From Fremontodendron californicum (taxonomy: Eukaryota; Streptophyta; Magnoliopsida; Malvales; Malvaceae): 64,000 nucleotides of DNA. Position 1 is the first letter of the stretch. Each line of letters opens with the position of its first letter. The stretch is from contig JAULJL010000002.1 of assembly GCA_030761205.1 (NCBI GenBank), positions 23,973,010 through 24,037,009 on the forward strand. Reading direction: 5' to 3'. A program made the position numbers and the translations under genes. The notes beneath the pieces are model-generated. The model did not search any database. It was not told where the DNA came from and worked only from the letters and a program-made list of their open reading frames with translations. Positions 59,079 to 64,000 of the stretch are shown piece after piece.

Positions 59079-59604
59079 TTTCTTTTATAATAGTATAGAT
59101 TTATATTCAAAAGTTTAAATAGTTTTTATTATTTATCTATCAATGAAATTTTAATATTTAAGAAATTCATTTTCGTCTCTTCTAACTTTTGAAATTATGG
59201 TTTACCATATAATTAGTCATAGGATGTAACCAAAACCATGGCGAATCATTAATAAAATACAATGTTGATGAAAATTAAATATCAATCAACCAAAAGTCAT
59301 TAATATTTTTTTTCGGGAAAAAAATGTTACTTTTTATATAAGATAATTCTAGATGAGTAAATGAGTTTTAATTAACTAGTTTTCTCTTTTAATATGATTT
59401 AATAACTTTTTTGAAAATAAAATATTTTTATATCAACAATAAATATCAATCAATCCAACTCATGGATAAATCTAAAAAAATAAGAATGATGAAAAATATT
59501 TTAATCTAATGTTTAAGATTTATAATAACATGAGTTGTTTTGTAACAAACCATTAGATTAATGTTTTTTTTTTCTTTTCTTTATACCAAACTAAACACGA
59601 AAAA

Positions 59605-59767
59605 AAAAATCTCTTTGAAGGTTAGTTAATATACTATTCATAATAATGATTTTGCATTAAATACAATACTTGACAACTTTATTCAAGATTTTCGATGGAT
59701 TTGATGCAAATATTTTATATATAGTAACTATAAAAAGTGACCTTAGACACTGGTTAGCAAAATTCAA
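59605..59767. mobile_element. Diverged copy of the MITE at 57070
   Basis: 'taatatactattcataataa', 'gcattaaatac' and the end 'ttagacactggttagcaaaa' match the MITE at 57070-57254. The left terminus is not recognisable. Confidence 0.5.
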
Positions 59768-59789
59768 TTATAAAATCATCGTAAAAAAT

Positions 59790-60511
59790 GGGGTTAAGGG
59801 GAAAATTCACCATCATACTATAGTTGGATATTGAAATTTGACACTATACTTTACTTTGATTAATATTTGTCATTATACTTTTGGGGTTAAAGGTAAATTT
59901 ACCACTATATTTTAACTCAATAATAAATTTTGCCACTTTACTTTTATTTGATTTAATTTTACCACTAAAATTTGATTTTTGATTGAATTTTGTCACTCAA
60001 CTTTAGTTTTGAATAAAAACTTATTTTTTCAATTATTTTATTTTAATAACTAACAATAAAAAATTAATTAATAAAAATATTAAAAATTAATATAGAATGT
60101 TTATTTTATAAAAAATTAAGCTTAATTTTTTTCTTTTTTTTTTCTTTCTTTTATTTTTTTCAAATCTTTTTTTCATAAAATAAAAATTCTATATTAATTT
60201 TTAATATTTTTATAAATTAATTTTTTGTTGTTAATTCTTAAAATGAAATATTTGAAGGAATGTTTTTTTTTTTTTTTGTTAAATTTTGTTTTCAAATCAT
60301 CCAAAATCGATGTTGAGTGACAAAATTCAATCAAAAATCAAAGTTGAATGACAAAATTCAAAACTTAGTTGCAAAATTTAATAAAATAAAAGTAGAATGG
60401 CAAATTTGCCCGTAATCTCAAAGTGGAATGATAAATATCAATCAAAATAAAATATAATGACAAATTTTAATATCCACTTATAATACGATGATAAATTTTT
60501 CATTTAACTCT
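59790..60511. mobile_element. Long foldback MITE (about 0.72 kb)
   Basis: The left arm (GGGTTAAGGGGAAAATTCAC ...) and right arm (complement AGAGTTAAATGAAAAATTTA ...) can be aligned by eye for over 200 bp, including 'ttgattgaattttgtcactc' on the left and its complement near 60318-60337. The centre is low complexity. No reliable target duplication is seen. Confidence 0.65.
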
Positions 60512-60899
60512 AAAAGTTGAAAAGTTTTTTTTAAAGAACTGTTCACTTTTTAACATTTTCTTTTATCAGATACACTTGATGGACTCTATATACATTTTTT
60601 ATATTAATTAATTGACCTATTGTATTCATATACATTTACCTTGAGTTCAAAATCTTCACAATTATATACAATACAATTAAAGTTATCCCTCAATTGAGGG
60701 TCAATTGAGGGGTAATTTTGTAGTTTTTTCTTAATTGAAGGACAAATACAATACTATTAATTGAAGGATAATTTTGTAATTTTATTTTGTAATTTTTTTT
60801 TTAGTAATTATCACATGTTGTATTTATGTTTTTTTTTTTTTTTTTTGTATTATAATCGTATTAAGGGTATTACATATATAAATTTTGACATGTTATGAA

Positions 60900-61370
60900 T
60901 ATATTTTGACACATTTGTGCGTTCATGTTATGTTAGTGTTATTTTTCGTGTTGTATTGACTTTTAGTTATTTTTCGTGTCTGTGTCGTGTCCGAAATTAT
61001 CGGATCTAATTAGCACTATTCAAATAACTTTCAATTTTATGTCAAGCTATTTTTTTTTGTGTCGTATTGATAGATTTTGACACATTTGTGCATTCATGTT
61101 GTGTTAGTGTTATTTTTCCGTGTTGTATTGTGTTTTAATTGTTTTTCATGTTCGTTTCATGTGCAAATTGTCAGGTCTAATTGACACTATTCAAATAATT
61201 CAAAATTTTGTGTCAAATTCATTTTATATAAATTTTGACATGTTCGTGTATTCATGCCGTTATCATTTTTTTTCTTGTCCTGTCGTATTTTATATATTTT
61301 TTCATATCATGTTCGTGTGTGACACTATTCAAATAACTCCTAATTTTGTGTCACTTGTTGTATAATGATT
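60900..61370 (+). repeat. Three diverged units of about 160-170 bp
   Basis: 'ttttgacacatttgtgc' near 60904 and 61075 and 'ttttgacatgttcgtgt' near 61233 each precede 'gacactattcaaata'-like sequence. The 'cgtgtcgtgtccgaa' block is common in plant repeats. The frame 61120-61365 follows the repeat. Confidence 0.6.
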
Positions 61371-62351
61371 GATTCTTTATTTTATTTTTGAAAAAAAAGT
61401 CACATTAATTTTTTTTATTTTTATACTATTGAAAAAAAAATATTATATTGATAATTATCGGTAAAAATTAAAATATTGAATAATGATATGAGATGAGATG
61501 GGTTGATGTAAGTAAATTATTTTAAAACTTTTGGTGTTGAATCAAAAGAAAAAATATTTTGATGATTAAATAGTTAAAAAAAACTATGTTAAATGATTTT
61601 TTTTTTTTTTTTGAGATATGTTAAATGATGTTATAAGTTATTGTATGATAGTTGTTAGGTTTATATTTTATTATTTTTAATATGAATAGAATGATAGATA
61701 TCAATATAATCTAAATGAATTAAATTTTGATATCCATCTTATTTATTTATTTATTTATTTTTTTACATATAATGTACATATAATGAATTAAATTCATGTA
61801 TTCATTTTGTATTTGTGTTATTTTATATCTATATCTTACTTTAAAAGTTATCATCAAGTTGAGATATTTTGCATAGTTTATCATAATAATTTAATTTTAA
61901 CTTTAAATTCATGTTATTTTTTTTTATATCATAATCGTATTCAATGTATTATCAATGATAATAAAACCGAAGCAACGCGAGAATTCAAACACTAGTTACA
62001 TTTATAAGTTGGTGATATGTTCTTGAACTAATTAAATATGTTGGTTTTATAATTTTATGCTACCCTTTCACTCCTCCATCTCACTTTGTTCATATTAGAT
62101 GCTTGAATTATGTCTCTCTATTTTTTTTTTCCTTTTTAAACATTAATAATCTTATTTTTATATATCTGCAATATCAATTTTGGGAAAATCAAACAATTTT
62201 AATATAAAATGCACTAATGCTAAATTTTATCATGGATGATGTATATCTATCGTATACAATTTATATATCATATATCGAGATGTCTTCAATAGGATATTTT
62301 TAACAGTTTATGAATCTAACATTTCAACTTAAAGCTTACATGTTCCAATAC
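61371..62351. other. AT-rich intergenic DNA, no gene recognised
   Basis: Homopolymer T runs near 61598-61611 and (ttta)n near 61740-61760. Nothing else was found. Confidence 0.5.
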
Positions 62352-62360
62352 ATTCTAAAA

Positions 62361-62735
62361 AGGCATAAATATAAATTTTATCTTCTAACTATATAGATCG
62401 GATCATTTTGATCCTTATTTTTTTTATTTGGACAAGTTTGACTCTCATATTATTATTTTTAATCAACTTAACCCTTATATTATTATTCCTAGTCAATTTA
62501 ACCTAAATTAACATAAACATTAAATTTTTGGTCAATTTTTGTGCAATTTATAATGTATTTTTGGTCAATTTGACCTAAATTTAACGAAATTATTAGTTAC
62601 ATACTTGCACGTAATTGATTTATGTTAACTTTAAGTAAAATTGACAAAAATAATAGAATGAGGATCGAATTGACTAAGAAAAAAGAGTCAAAATGACCAA
62701 AATTGATAGTTTGTAAACCAAATTTATATTTATGC
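62361..62735. mobile_element. Mutator-type MITE with 9-bp TSD
   Basis: The ends are AGGCATAAATATAAATTT and AAATTTATATTTATGC in inverted orientation. The similarity continues inward for about 100 bp ('tcattttga', 'gtttgactc', 'attattatttt'). ATTCTAAAA flanks both sides (62352-62360 and 62736-62744), the 9-bp length expected for Mutator-like elements. Confidence 0.75.
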
Positions 62736-63127
62736 ATTCTAAAATAAAGATTATGAGAAAATTACGGTAACAACTACAATAAGAACTTTCTCAATGAGAA
62801 CCATGAGAACAACTTGCTTTTATATGGAAATTACAAAAAAAGATAAAGAGTTGAAAAAAATTATGCTTGCACCAATAACAAAAGATATTTATTAAAAAAA
62901 TAAAAAATTAAAGAAATGAAAAAAGTTGTTTTGATATCCTTTTAATTTTTTTTTCATGATATAATGAGTATAGATAAAAACACTACAAAAAAAAAAAAAA
63001 TTCCACATGGGGTCAAATTCATTTTTAAGTTAAAAATTAATTTAATTATCTAATTTAATTTAACAACAAGATTTCTACTACCACGTATAGCTCGAAAGTT
63101 GTTGAATCTAGCAACAAGATTATCAGA

Positions 63128-63288
63128 TAGACCTGTCAATCTTGACTCGAACTCGAAAAGTCCGACCAACCTAAATGATCTGAACCCAAAAAACTCAAGT
63201 GTCAAACCCGATTGATCCGAATCCGAAATAATTCGAACCCGAAATGACCCATCCCGAAATCAACCCGACCCGCCTAATTGACAAGTCT
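63128..63288. mobile_element. Short hAT-like MITE candidate
   Basis: TAGACCTGTCAAT at the left and its near-complement AATTGACAAGTCT at the right bracket a GC-richer body with repeated 'cccgaa' motifs, a common plant MITE look. An 8-bp target duplication is not visible. Confidence 0.5.
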
Positions 63289-64000
63289 CGTGGCTTGAAG
63301 AAGAAAAAAAAATGATTTGAAGTAAAATGATAATAACAGTTACAGATGATAATGGATATTTTAAATAATAATATTTAATATTTTGTTATAAATTATTTAT
63401 TATTAATATAATACTTACTAAATTAATTCATTAACTTTTGGCAAAAAAAAAAATTAATTCAGTAATGGGTTCTAAATATGATTTTAAGTTTAATTATTTT
63501 TTATGAGTTAACTTAATTTTTTAATTTAAGTTCCATTAATAATATGTATAAAAATTGATTTTAAATTGATTTTTTATTTTGAATTTCATTATTTGAGTTG
63601 GATAAAATAATAAAAAAATTGTTATTTATGATTTAATATGTTAAATTTAGTAATTGAATTTAGATATTAAATATTAATTTCTGATTGAGTTATGAATAAA
63701 ATATTAATCGAATTTGGGTATCTCAAATCGCTGTCATTTCTAATGATAATTTTTTCTTTAGCAATTATTAAGTTTTTCTTTCATTTGATTAAATAATTTT
63801 TTTATTAATGCAAGCACTAAATATTTTTATGCTACTTTACCTTATTTGTAATTTTCATCATTGTCCAAGCAACCAAAAGCCAAGAAAAAGACAAATGAAA
63901 AAAGTAAGCCATGTTTGAGTAAAAAGAATCTGGGATTTGTGTAAAGTAAAGGTTTACATTGGTTCTCAAAAAGTAAATTTGTATTGTAGTAGTCACCGAA
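63289..64000. other. AT-rich intergenic DNA, no gene recognised
   Basis: No domain, RNA gene or repeat structure was seen. Confidence 0.5.

Noticed and set aside
1..64000. tRNA or rRNA genes, organellar DNA insert
   Set aside because: No cloverleaf with A and B boxes and no rRNA or plastid gene sequence was recognised.

Overview
This is an AT-rich, gene-poor stretch of a plant (dicot-type) nuclear genome, built almost entirely of nested LTR retrotransposons on the left (1 to about 50,330) and small DNA-transposon relics on the right (about 50,330 to 64,000). I see no intact host gene, tRNA, rRNA or CRISPR array. The plant assignment rests on Tat/Ogre-type Gag proteins, LTRs of 4 to 6 kb with an Ogre-like primer-binding site, a Copia-type tRNA-Met primer site, a plant-specific DUF7745 protein and plant mobile domain-like exons. 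Every protein-coding segment found is a pseudogene with stops or frameshifts.

Nested layout, oldest to youngest where it can be read. Element M (minus strand, Ogre-like, without visible pol) runs right to left: truncated 5' LTR 48537-50326, primer site and leader to about 47258, gag A 46325-47257, spacer, gag B 18117-19567, noncoding 3' region, and a 64-bp satellite at 8731-9293; its 3' LTR lies off the left edge. Three elements sit in M. (1) Element C, a Copia-type LARD on the minus strand, 19847-45744, target duplication TGGAT. (2) S, a solo Ogre-like LTR on the plus strand, 11885-17821, target duplication ATGAT. (3) Element L, a second minus-strand Ogre-like element whose 5' LTR is 3989-8730, apparently inserted in M's satellite. 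Element P, a complete plus-strand Ogre-like element of 17.9 kb (26647-44554, target duplication GCTAT), is inserted in the 5' LTR of C, just downstream of C's TATA box. Element N (plus strand, 3' LTR 769-2273) cuts L's first ORF, a DUF7745 gene.

P and M share one organisation: LTR, primer site, leader of about 1.3-1.6 kb, gag A (novel N-terminus plus zinc-knuckle tail), spacer of minisatellite-like repeats, gag B (with the Gag core), then long noncoding DNA and a satellite before the 3' LTR. Neither shows protease, reverse transcriptase, RNase H or integrase, so both probably moved with enzymes supplied by a relative. L, with DUF7745 after the same leader, may represent that relative, but only its first part is visible.

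Right part: 50327-52249 is unclassified and contains a 130-bp quasi-repeat. 52250-54000 is a decayed multi-exon plant mobile domain-like gene interrupted by a palindromic MITE. 54000-64000 is AT-rich DNA with an LTR-like promoter fragment, a possible CACTA remnant, several inverted-repeat elements and short tandem duplications.
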